Below, in pieces: positions 27,046-33,939 of a stretch of 35,423 nt of DNA. The notes beneath the pieces are model-generated. The model was not told the origin of the DNA, did not search any database, and saw nothing but the letters and a program-made list of their open reading frames with translations. The DNA lies in NCBI GenBank assembly GCA_022601275.1, contig JAHZIT010000111.1, positions 1 to 35,423 on the forward strand. Direction: 5' to 3'. Within the stretch, counting starts at the first letter, position 1, and each line of letters begins with the position of its first letter. The position numbers and the translations under genes were made by a program. This DNA comes from Actinomycetes bacterium. Lineage in GTDB: Bacteria; Actinomycetota; Actinomycetes; Mycobacteriales; Mycobacteriaceae.

Positions 27046-28244
27046 TCATCCGCGGCCACCGCGGCCACCGCGGCCGCCACGGCCGGACTCACCCGCTGGT
27101 CCAGCGCGCTCGGCACTATGTGGTCAACCGCCAGATCCTCACCCACCACAGAAAAAATGGCCTCGGCCGCGGCGACCTTCATCTTCTCGGTGATGCGCCG
27201 CGCACCGGCATCCAGCGCTCCCCGGAAAACACCCGGGAACGCCAGCACGTTGTTGATCTGGTTCGGGAAATCGCTGCGTCCGGTGGCCACCACGGCCGCG
27301 TACTTGCGCGCCACGTCGGGGTGGATTTCGGGGTCGGGGTTCGACATCGCGAAAACGATGCCCGCCGGAGCCATCGTCGCGATCAACTCCTCTGGCACCA
27401 GCCCAGCTGAAACCCCCATGAACACGTCCGCTCCGGCGAGCGCCTCGGCAATGCCACCGCGAAGTCCGCGCGGGTTGGTCCTGGTGGCCAGTTCGGCCTT
27501 GAACGGGTTCAGATCGTCGCGATCCGCGTGAACGATGCCCTTGCTATCAAGCACCGTTATGTCACCGATCCCCTTGGCCAACAATATGTTTGCGCACGCG
27601 ATCCCGGCGGCACCGGCGCCCGCGATGACGATCTTCAACACGCCCATGTCACGACCGAGCACCTCGCTGGCGCCCAGCAACGCAGCGAGCACGACGATGG
27701 CGGTGCCGTGCTGATCGTCATGCATGACCGGGCAGTCCAGGGCCTCCACGACGCGGCGCTCGATCTCGAAACAGCGCGGCGCCGAGATGTCTTCGAGGTT
27801 GACCGCGCCGAAAGTCGGACGCAGCCGGACGATCGTCTCGACGATCTCGTCGGGGTCCTTGGTGTCGAGCACGATCGGGATGGAGTCCAGTCCGCCGAAA
27901 GTCTTGAAGAGCGCGCTCTTGCCCTCCATTACCGGCAGCGACGCCGCGGGCCCGATGTCACCAAGCCCGAGCACGGCGCTGCCGTCACTGATCACTGCCA
28001 CCATGCGGTTGGCCCACGTATACCGTTTCGCCAGCGTGGCGTCGGCCGCGATCGCACGGCTGACCTGGGCCACCCCCGGGGTGTAGGCGATCGAGAGAGC
28101 TCGCTGGGTATCCAGTGGTGATTTCAGTTCCACCGAGAGCTTGCCGCCCTCATGGGCTTCGAAAATCTCGCTGTCCTCAACGACAACCTGGGGCGTGGGC
28201 ACCGACGATGGCTCGCGCGAGGAACCGACAACACTTTCCGACAC
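27036..28244 (-). CDS. malic enzyme, NAD(P)-dependent (malate oxidoreductase, decarboxylating)
   Basis: This 402-residue enzyme converts malate to pyruvate and CO2, linking the TCA cycle to pyruvate. The malic N-terminal domain has catalytic Tyr54 (AYTPGVAQ) and Lys109 (MEGKSALF), metal ligands Glu151/Asp152 (NLEDISAPRCFE) and Asp176/Asp177 (MHDDQHGTA). The NAD-binding domain has GAGAAG at 209-214 and SNPDPEIHP. Length fits the short bacterial form. The start is set at GTG 28244 because TACCCT lies seven bases upstream, fitting a leaderless message; the open frame extends further but crosses the divergent corA. It sits where M. tuberculosis has mdh, so it may supply malate oxidation here. The C-terminus ends in alanine/valine repeats. 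Confidence 0.92.
   Translation of the reverse strand: MSESVVGSSREPSSVPTPQVVVEDSEIFEAHEGGKLSVELKSPLDTQRALSIAYTPGVAQVSRAIAADATLAKRYTWANRMVAVISDGSAVLGLGDIGPAASLPVMEGKSALFKTFGGLDSIPIVLDTKDPDEIVETIVRLRPTFGAVNLEDISAPRCFEIERRVVEALDCPVMHDDQHGTAIVVLAALLGASEVLGRDMGVLKIVIAGAGAAGIACANILLAKGIGDITVLDSKGIVHADRDDLNPFKAELATRTNPRGLRGGIAEALAGADVFMGVSAGLVPEELIATMAPAGIVFAMSNPDPEIHPDVARKYAAVVATGRSDFPNQINNVLAFPGVFRGALDAGARRITEKMKVAAAEAIFSVVGEDLAVDHIVPSALDQRVSPAVAAAVAAVAADECD
27052..27078 (-). repeat. 9-bp tandem repeat in the malic enzyme C-terminus
   Basis: GCGGCCACC occurs at 27052-27060 and 27061-27069 and with one change at 27070-27078. It keeps the frame and encodes Ala-Ala-Val repeats near the C-terminus. 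Confidence 0.8.
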
Positions 28245-28251
28245 GGCCGTC

Positions 28252-28257
28252 AGGGTA
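28252..28257 (-). promoter_or_regulatory. -10 box for leaderless malic enzyme transcript
   Basis: On the minus strand TACCCT fits TANNNT, seven bases before GTG 28244, with no Shine-Dalgarno sequence. Confidence 0.5.
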
Positions 28258-28343
28258 TCGGACCGGTGCAGCCCATCGGAATGGGCTGCCCATTGGCCAA
28301 CAGATCTGTTCAAGATGCTCGCGCCACGTACTATCCGGGTAGA

Positions 28344-28359
28344 CCGGATCGCGATCCGG
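28344..28359. promoter_or_regulatory. perfect 16-bp palindrome upstream of corA, possible operator
   Basis: CCGGATCGCGATCCGG is its own reverse complement. Overlapping it, ATCCGGGTA is repeated directly at 28333-28341 and 28354-28362, 21 bases (two helical turns) apart. The site lies 41 bases before the corA start and about 87 bases upstream of the malic enzyme promoter, so a dimeric regulator bound here could affect both. The regulator is unknown. Confidence 0.45.
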
Positions 28360-28400
28360 GTACCTGATCGGGTTCCCCCGTCCCAGAGCGAGGTGCGCGC

Positions 28401-29507
28401 ATGCCGTCGTTTCGCGCGTTGCCGCCCTCGCGGCTGCGCCCCGGGGTCCGCGCCCACACCGATGGCCCGGACGCCAAGAACATCCACATTCCCGTTGCCC
28501 GAGCGATGGTCGACTGCGGCGTCTATTGCGATGGAACCCGACTGCCCGGCAAATACACTCACGCCGCAGCGTTGGACAAGGTTCGCGAGATCGAGGCCCA
28601 AGGCAGTCAGGCGTTCGTCTGGGTCGGGTTGCATGAACCCGACGAGCACCAGATGAAAGTCGTGGCCGACGTGTTCGGCCTGCACGAACTCGCCGTCGAG
28701 GACGCCGTGCACGCTCACCAGCGCCCCAAACTCGAGCGGTATGACGAGACACTGTTCCTGGTACTCAAGACCGTGATGTACGTCGACCACGAATCGATGG
28801 CCAAGGCGCGCCAGATCGTGGACACCGGCGAGATCATGATCTTCGTCGGACCCGACTTCGTCATCACCGTGCGCCACGGCGAACACGGCGGATTGGCCGG
28901 CGTACGCAAACGCCTGGAGGCCGCCCCCGCGACCCTCAAACTCGGCCCGTACTCGGTCATGCATGCCATTGCCGACAGCGTGGCGGACACCTACCTTGAT
29001 GTCACCGATCTCATCGAGACCGACATCGACTCCATTGAAGAGGACATTTTCTCGCCGCTGTCGCAGACCAACATGGAGAGCATCTACCTGCTCAAACGCG
29101 AAGTCGTTGAGTTACGCCGCGCAGTCAGCCCGCTGGCGAACGACCTCGAGCGCATCGGCACCGACCATGACGACCTCGTCAACGTCGAGATCCGCCGATA
29201 CCTGGGCGATGTTCTCGACCACACGATCAAGGCCTCTGAACGGATCGCCAGCTACGACGAACTGCTCAGCTCCTTGGTGCAGGCGGCACTCGGCAAGGTT
29301 GCGATGCAGCAGAGCATCGACATGCGCAAGATCTCGGCTTGGGTGGCTATCGCGGCGGTGCCCACCGCGGTGGCCGGTATCTATGGGATGAACTTTCAGG
29401 AAATGCCCGAGTTGGATTGGGCCTGGGGCTACCACGCGGTGCTGGCGCTGATGGCGCTCGTGTGCACGCTGCTGTACCGAACCTTCCGGCGCAACAACTG
29501 GCTGTGA
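28401..29507 (+). CDS. corA: magnesium/cobalt transport protein CorA
   Basis: This 368-residue CorA channel subunit forms a pentamer that takes up Mg2+ along the membrane potential. The long cytoplasmic N-terminal domain is followed by a charged helix (RREVVELRRAVSPL region, about 235-300) and two C-terminal membrane helices joined by the signature YGMNFQEMPELDW; Gly-Met-Asn is at about 330-332. It ends with basic RRNNWL, typical of the family. The start is supported by GAGG seven bases upstream. Divergent from malic enzyme. In M. tuberculosis sugC, sugB, sugA and lpqY follow on the other side; here they do not. Confidence 0.95.
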   Translation: MPSFRALPPSRLRPGVRAHTDGPDAKNIHIPVARAMVDCGVYCDGTRLPGKYTHAAALDKVREIEAQGSQAFVWVGLHEPDEHQMKVVADVFGLHELAVEDAVHAHQRPKLERYDETLFLVLKTVMYVDHESMAKARQIVDTGEIMIFVGPDFVITVRHGEHGGLAGVRKRLEAAPATLKLGPYSVMHAIADSVADTYLDVTDLIETDIDSIEEDIFSPLSQTNMESIYLLKREVVELRRAVSPLANDLERIGTDHDDLVNVEIRRYLGDVLDHTIKASERIASYDELLSSLVQAALGKVAMQQSIDMRKISAWVAIAAVPTAVAGIYGMNFQEMPELDWAWGYHAVLALMALVCTLLYRTFRRNNWL

Positions 29508-29529
29508 AGCAGACACCGCGGCCCGCCGC

Positions 29530-30132
29530 TCACGCCGGACTAGCGGCCCGCCGCCGTGGATCCGTGGGGTCGACCCCATCCTGCGCCCACGCCTCCCGCA
29601 TGGCACCGGCGCCTTTCAGCCGCACCCACGCCGCCTCCGTCGCAGTGATCGGAACCGCGGACAGCACCGTGACCGGCGATAACGGGGCCGGCAACACGAC
29701 GTCGTCGACATCACTGCGCCCCAACAAGTATGCAGAAAAAGGTGCTCCCTGCCACAGCGGAGTCTCCAGGTCGACGAGGGCGTCGGGTTCCAGGATCAAA
29801 CCCTCGACGGCAGGCGCAGCGGCGACAACCGCCACCGAACGGGCCAAACCCTTCGGCGACGGCCCACGCAGGGCAACCGCCACCTCGGCACGGGGGCCAC
29901 GCACAGCATCGGCGAGAAACTCGGCCGGGTCGACCATCGGACGACGGGAACAGCCAAGCGAAATATATTGTGCTGCAGGGATATCTGAGGAATCCGGCAC
30001 GCCGAACCGGAGAACGTCAATGGAGTCCGCACCCAAAAACGTCACGCTGGCCTCCACGGGTTCCGCAGCGACCCCCATCCGCGTGAAATGGTCGCGCAGG
30101 TGCGCACGGACCCGAACAAGGACGTCGCTCAC
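29530..30132 (-). CDS. suppressor-of-fused (SUFU)-like domain protein
   Basis: This 200-residue cytoplasmic protein has an N-terminal VRVRAHLRDHF helix, a VLRFGVPDSSDIPAAQYISLGCSRRPM stretch (split here by function: strand, then the Tyr-x-Ser-Leu-Gly turn) and a later RAEVAVAL strand, a pattern like bacterial SUFU-domain proteins. No enzymatic motif is visible. It starts with GTG three bases after the stop of the GSP17M gene on the same strand, so the two are one transcript. The family call is moderate; the function is unknown. Confidence 0.55.
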   Translation of the reverse strand: MSDVLVRVRAHLRDHFTRMGVAAEPVEASVTFLGADSIDVLRFGVPDSSDIPAAQYISLGCSRRPMVDPAEFLADAVRGPRAEVAVALRGPSPKGLARSVAVVAAAPAVEGLILEPDALVDLETPLWQGAPFSAYLLGRSDVDDVVLPAPLSPVTVLSAVPITATEAAWVRLKGAGAMREAWAQDGVDPTDPRRRAASPA

Positions 30133-30135
30133 CGG

Positions 30136-30663
30136 TCAGATCGTCAAGCGTGCCAGCAGATCCCGACCGCGCTCGGCGCTCTGCGGATCACAGAGCACGT
30201 CATAGCGCCCGGCGACCAGTTGCATAGTCGAGCTGAAATCTCTTGTGCCCCGGGCCATCGCGTACGGGATCGCCGTAGTGATCAGCCCGAAGAAGACGCC
30301 TGCGATCAAGCCGGTGACCAGCGCACTCCACGGGTTGGGGCTGAAGAAGCCGAGGATCAGGCCGATGAAAAGGCCGAGCCAGGCACCTGTGAGAACGCCG
30401 CCGCCAAGCACCTTTGGCCAGGACAATCTCCCGGTGACCCGTTCGACCTGCATTAGATCGACGCCGACGATGGTCACCTGTTGGACGGGGAACTGCTGGT
30501 CGGAGAGGTAGTCAACGGCGCGCTGAGCCTCCGCGTAGGTCGGATACGAACCGATCGGCCACCCTTTGGGAGGAGTGGGCAGTCCGGCCGGACGCCGACG
30601 TCCCGCTGCGGGGACGCCGGCTGCCACACCGGGGTTCTGTCCAGGCTGGAACGGACTGGTCAT
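30136..30663 (-). CDS. GSP17M-domain membrane protein (Rv1234-like)
   Basis: This 175-residue protein has a basic, proline-rich N-terminus (1-35), a general-stress-protein-17M-like domain (GSYPTYAEAQRAVDYLSDQQ, then VTIVGVDL, about 38-70) and a glycine-rich hydrophobic hairpin (about 88-135) that should cross the membrane twice. The ATG is supported by AAGGAG ten bases upstream. It is the first gene of the pair with the SUFU-like gene. In M. tuberculosis its ortholog lies next to lpqY. A stress role is suggested by the family name only. Confidence 0.82.
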   Translation of the reverse strand: MTSPFQPGQNPGVAAGVPAAGRRRPAGLPTPPKGWPIGSYPTYAEAQRAVDYLSDQQFPVQQVTIVGVDLMQVERVTGRLSWPKVLGGGVLTGAWLGLFIGLILGFFSPNPWSALVTGLIAGVFFGLITTAIPYAMARGTRDFSSTMQLVAGRYDVLCDPQSAERGRDLLARLTI

Positions 30664-30784
30664 GGTCTGAGAACTCCTTCGGTCGCGCGACGTGCACCCC
30701 TAGTCTGCCCGTCAACGCTGCGAAACCGCCAAACGTGCCCGGGCTCTCCCGCTCAATCCTGCGGGAGGTTGCCGCACCTTGCAC

Positions 30785-30790
30785 TAGTGT
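30785..30790 (+). promoter_or_regulatory. -10 box for leaderless DUF4190 transcript
   Basis: TAGTGT fits TANNNT and is eight bases before the ATG at 30799. The 135-base divergent gap 30664-30798 holds no other clear element. Confidence 0.5.
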
Positions 30791-30798
30791 TGCTCAGC

Positions 30799-31488
30799 AT
30801 GACAAATCCGGACGACGAAGCAGGCCGAATCGAATCTTCTGATTCCGCCGCAGCCGGGTCTGAGCCGCTCCAGGCGGGTTACGAAGCGCCCCCGATCGAG
30901 CAGTCCTCGAGTTGGCCGGCACCGCCCGAACCCGAGGATGACACGCCCCCTACCGGTTTCGCGCCGCCCGCCGGCTACACCCCGCCGACCACCCCACCGA
31001 CCACCCCACCGGCCACTCCACCGGCCACCGGTTACGACGCCCCGGCCTACACCCCGACTGCCGGCTACCCCCCGCCGGGCGATTTCGCGCCCCCCGGTTA
31101 TCCGCCGCCGCCGGCCGGCTACCCGCCGCCGTATCCTGACCCCGGTTCGCCTCCCTACCCCGATCCCGGGTACGGCGCACAGTCCTACCCGCCCCCCTAC
31201 GGCACCTATCCGCCCCCCGCCAGCGGTTACCCGGGCGCCGAGTACGGGTATGGCGCGCCCGTCCAACAGGGCACCAACACCATGGCGATCGCTTCGCTGG
31301 TCGCATCGATCGTCGGCGTGTGCTGCGGTATCGGCTCGATCATCGGCATCGTGCTCGGCATCTTGGCGCTCAATCAGATCAAGCAGACGCGTCAGGCCGG
31401 CCACGGCCTGGCGGTGGCCGGCATCATCGTGGGCGTGGTGACGATGTTGATCAGTCTCGCGTGGACAATTTCAGCATTCGCCTCCTGA
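30799..31488 (+). CDS. proline-rich DUF4190 membrane protein (Rv1233c-like)
   Basis: This 229-residue protein has an acidic N-terminus, a long Pro/Tyr/Gly-rich region (about 35-155) with repeated PPxGY and TPPTTPP units, probably disordered, and a C-terminal DUF4190 unit of two membrane helices (MAIASLVASIVGVCCGIGSI, then LAVAGIIVGVVTMLISLAW). Two adjacent cysteines sit in the first helix. The ATG at 30799 rather than an earlier in-frame start is supported by the leaderless promoter. Function unknown; such proteins are common in the mycobacterial envelope. A shorter relative follows 16 bases later. Confidence 0.85.
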   Translation: MTNPDDEAGRIESSDSAAAGSEPLQAGYEAPPIEQSSSWPAPPEPEDDTPPTGFAPPAGYTPPTTPPTTPPATPPATGYDAPAYTPTAGYPPPGDFAPPGYPPPPAGYPPPYPDPGSPPYPDPGYGAQSYPPPYGTYPPPASGYPGAEYGYGAPVQQGTNTMAIASLVASIVGVCCGIGSIIGIVLGILALNQIKQTRQAGHGLAVAGIIVGVVTMLISLAWTISAFAS

Positions 31489-31504
31489 CTCCGGAAGCAT
31501 CGGC

Positions 31505-31888
31505 ATGACCGTGAGCGGGCCGGAACCACCCGACGGTGGCGAACCAGAGCCGCTGGACTACCCGGCTGATGCCGGACTACCGCCGCCGGTTTATCCGCCT
31601 CCGTATCCCGGCTACTACCCGCACTATCACCAGCCCCGTCAGCCCTACCCGCCGGTCAAGTCCGCAGGCACCAACGGCAAGGCCATCGCCGCTCTGGTGA
31701 CGTCGCTGGCCGGTCTGGCCTGCTGCGGCCTACCGTCGATCGTCGGGCTGGTCTTGGGACTCATCGCGATGGGCGAAACCAAACGCAAGGGCCAGGACGG
31801 CTACGGGCTTGCCGTCGCCGCCGTCGTCATCAGCAGCCTCATCATGCTCGGCTACGCCCTCTATCTGCTACTGACGGCCGTGTTCTGA
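31505..31888 (+). CDS. short DUF4190 membrane protein, paralog of the preceding gene
   Basis: This 127-residue protein has a short Pro/Tyr-rich N-terminus (about 1-52) and the same DUF4190 core as its neighbour: a TNGKAIAALVTSLAG helix with paired cysteines, a GLVLGLIAMGETKRKGQDG loop, and LAVAAVVISSLIML. The matching core suggests tandem duplication with a reduced proline-rich region. It follows 16 bases after the stop of the first copy and is probably on the same message. Function unknown. Confidence 0.82.
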   Translation: MTVSGPEPPDGGEPEPLDYPADAGLPPPVYPPPYPGYYPHYHQPRQPYPPVKSAGTNGKAIAALVTSLAGLACCGLPSIVGLVLGLIAMGETKRKGQDGYGLAVAAVVISSLIMLGYALYLLLTAVF

Positions 31889-31896
31889 GCCCACAA

Positions 31897-31912
31897 CCGG
31901 CGGATCCACCGG
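31897..31912. terminator. near-palindrome after the DUF4190 pair
   Basis: CCGGCGGATCCACCGG pairs with itself except for one mismatched pair and lies nine bases after the stop of the second DUF4190 gene. It could form a terminator stem; there is no T-tract. The rest of the 127-base gap holds only the promoter of the next gene. Confidence 0.3.
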
Positions 31913-32001
31913 AGAGGCTGACCGGACGGCTCATTCATGCCACCCGGCACGAACAGGCGGGTCCCGCGGCGTCGGTACCGGTTTTAGGCAACAGGACTCT
32001 C

Positions 32002-32007
32002 TACCCT
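32002..32007 (+). promoter_or_regulatory. -10 box for leaderless MgtE-like transcript
   Basis: TACCCT fits TANNNT and is eight bases before ATG 32016. It overlaps the alternative TTG start at 32007, which it therefore argues against. Confidence 0.5.
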
Positions 32008-32015
32008 TGACGACC

Positions 32016-33311
32016 ATGGCGTCGGTCAACAGGGTCTACGCGGCCCGGCTCGCAGGGATGGTGGCGCTTGGCCCTGATGGCGAATCCATCGGGCGGGTCC
32101 GCGATGTGGTCATCAGCATCAGCATCGTGCGGCAGCAACCCCGCGTTCTTGGACTCGTCATCGAATTGCTCAGTCGCAGAAGAATCTTCGTACCCATTTT
32201 ACGCGTCACGGCGATCGAGCCCGGCGCGGTCACCTTGTCTACCGGCAACGTCTCCCTGCGGCGCTTCTCCCAACGGCCTGGCGAGGTCCTCGTCTTGGGG
32301 CAGGTTCTCGAGACCCGCGTGCGGGTCGATGACCCTGACCTGTCGCAACTCGCGGGGATCGACGTGGTCGTCGTGGATCTTGCTATCGCGCAGACCCGCA
32401 CCCGCGACTGGATGGTCACCAAGGTCGCGGTGCGTCCGCAGCGCCGACTGGGCCGGCGCAGCAACGTTTTCACCGTCGACTGGCAGCACGTCCACGGTCT
32501 CACCCCCTCTGGTCTGGCCATGCCCGATCAGGGTGTCGCCCAGCTCCTTGAGCAGTTCCAGGGTCAACGGCCGGTCGAGGTTGCCGACGCCATCCGCGAG
32601 CTGCCGGCCAAGCGCCGCAACGAGGTCGTCAACGCACTCGACGACGAACGACTCGCCGATGTGCTGCAGGAGTTGCCTGAGGAAGAGCAGGTGGAGCTAG
32701 TGCGGCAGCTGAAGACCGAACGCGCCGCCGATGTGCTGGAGGAGATGGACCCCGACGACGCCGCCGACCTACTCGGGACGATGACGCCGGCCGATGCCGA
32801 ACAGTTCCTGCGACGAATGGACCCGGAGGACTCCGAGGACGTCCGGCGGCTGCTCAGCCACTCCCCTAACACCGCGGGCGGCCTGATGACCTCGGAGCCG
32901 GTGGTACTTGCTCCGGATACCACAGTTGCCGAAGCGCTTGCCCGGGTGCGCGATCCGGATCTGACACCAGCGCTGGCGTCGGTGGTCTTCGTGGTGCGCC
33001 CGCCCACCGCCACCCCCACCGGCCACTATCTGGGGTGCGTTCATCTACAGCGGCTGCTGCGCGAGCCGCCCGCCGCGCTGGTCAGCGGAATCGTCGACAC
33101 CCACCTGCCCTACCTGCGGCCCGAGGACTCGCTAGGCAAACTCACCCGTTATTTCGCCGCATACAACCTGATGTGCGGGCCGGTGGTCGACGAGGAGAAC
33201 CACCTGCTCGGTGCCGTCTCGGTAGACGACGTACTGGACCACCTGCTGCCCGACGGCTGGCGGGAAAATGAAGCCGAACCTGTGATCGTGACCGCCGAGG
33301 GGCTGATGTGA
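32016..33311 (+). CDS. soluble MgtE N-domain/CBS protein (Rv1232c-like)
   Basis: This 431-residue protein starts with a PRC-barrel-like segment (about 8-155, GPDGESIGRVRDVVI), then an MgtE intracellular N-domain of short acidic helical repeats (about 175-275, LPEEEQVELVRQLKTERAAD and DPDDAADLLGTM), then a CBS pair (about 285-425, from TAGGLMTSEPVVL). In MgtE magnesium channels these two domains sense Mg2+ and gate the pore, but here no membrane helices follow. It may sense Mg2+ or nucleotides and act on a partner. Its stop overlaps the start of the DUF1003 membrane protein by four bases, making that the obvious partner. Confidence 0.88.
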   Translation: MASVNRVYAARLAGMVALGPDGESIGRVRDVVISISIVRQQPRVLGLVIELLSRRRIFVPILRVTAIEPGAVTLSTGNVSLRRFSQRPGEVLVLGQVLETRVRVDDPDLSQLAGIDVVVVDLAIAQTRTRDWMVTKVAVRPQRRLGRRSNVFTVDWQHVHGLTPSGLAMPDQGVAQLLEQFQGQRPVEVADAIRELPAKRRNEVVNALDDERLADVLQELPEEEQVELVRQLKTERAADVLEEMDPDDAADLLGTMTPADAEQFLRRMDPEDSEDVRRLLSHSPNTAGGLMTSEPVVLAPDTTVAEALARVRDPDLTPALASVVFVVRPPTATPTGHYLGCVHLQRLLREPPAALVSGIVDTHLPYLRPEDSLGKLTRYFAAYNLMCGPVVDEENHLLGAVSVDDVLDHLLPDGWRENEAEPVIVTAEGLM

Positions 33312-33850
33312 GCGAATCGTCGGCCCATCAGCGCCTCGACACTCCCCGCGTCTCCCGTTCGCTGGCCCCCCGACTCGATGTGGAGGCGGTCGGGAGGGTC
33401 AGCGAACGGATCGCACGGTTCCTCGGTACCGGCCGCTACCTGGCGATTCAGACGGTCGCGGTCGTGGTGTGGGTCCTGCTCAACTTAGGCGCCTTCGCCT
33501 GGCAATGGGATCCCTACCCATTCATCTTGCTGAACCTCGCGTTCTCCACTCAGGCTGCATATGCGGCCCCGTTGATCCTGCTCGCCCAGAACAGGCAGGA
33601 GAACCGCGATCGGGTCTCGCTGGAAGAAGACCGCAGGCGTGCCGAGCAGACCAAGGCCGATACCGAATATCTGGCACGCGAACTGGCCGCGCTGCGTCTT
33701 GCGGTCGGCGAAGTCGCCACCCGTGATTACCTGCGCCGCGAGCTGGAGGAGATCGGCAACATGATCTCCGACCTGCGCGGACCGGTCGGCGCAGAGCCTG
33801 GTGAGACCAGCAGCAGTGACACCGACCGCCGATCCGAGAAAAACGAGTGA
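33308..33850 (+). CDS. DUF1003 membrane protein (Rv1231c-like)
   Basis: This 180-residue protein has two membrane helices (about 45-65 and 72-95) enclosing WDPYPFILLNLAFSTQAAYAAPLILLAQN (given here only as landmark: Asp-Pro-Tyr-Pro-Phe, then Leu-Asn-Leu), the DUF1003 signature. A charged coiled coil with many Glu/Arg residues follows (about 95-155) and a Ser/Asp-rich tail. It starts with GTG overlapping the MgtE-like stop (GTGA), so the two are translated together. Function unknown; the coiled coil may bind the MgtE-like protein. Confidence 0.88.
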   Translation: MSESSAHQRLDTPRVSRSLAPRLDVEAVGRVSERIARFLGTGRYLAIQTVAVVVWVLLNLGAFAWQWDPYPFILLNLAFSTQAAYAAPLILLAQNRQENRDRVSLEEDRRRAEQTKADTEYLARELAALRLAVGEVATRDYLRRELEEIGNMISDLRGPVGAEPGETSSSDTDRRSEKNE

Positions 33851-33870
33851 CATAGCTGTGGCGATTGCTG

Positions 33871-33899
33871 TTACGACTTCGTTGCCGAGTAGGTATGGT
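33871..33899 (+). promoter_or_regulatory. promoter of the transglycosylase-like gene
   Basis: TTACGA (33871-33876) and TATGGT (33894-33899) are 17 bases apart. A start near 33906 leaves a leader of about 34 bases with AGGA at 33929-33932 before GTG 33940, so this gene can be transcribed apart from the DUF1003 unit. Confidence 0.4.
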
Positions 33900-33939
33900 G
33901 GCGTGGTTCACAGGCGATCAAATAGCTAGGACGGTTTGC

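Noticed and set aside
27052..27078. Alanine/valine repeat at the malic enzyme end as a sign of damage
   Set aside because: It keeps the frame and lies after the conserved domain, so it is a harmless tail.
28245..28400. Magnesium riboswitch (M-box) before corA
   Set aside because: Apart from the palindrome I could not find the M-box core, and the likely leader is too short.
28245..28964. Upstream extension of the malic enzyme frame to 28964
   Set aside because: It would run through the divergent corA gene; the leaderless promoter at 28252-28257 supports GTG 28244.
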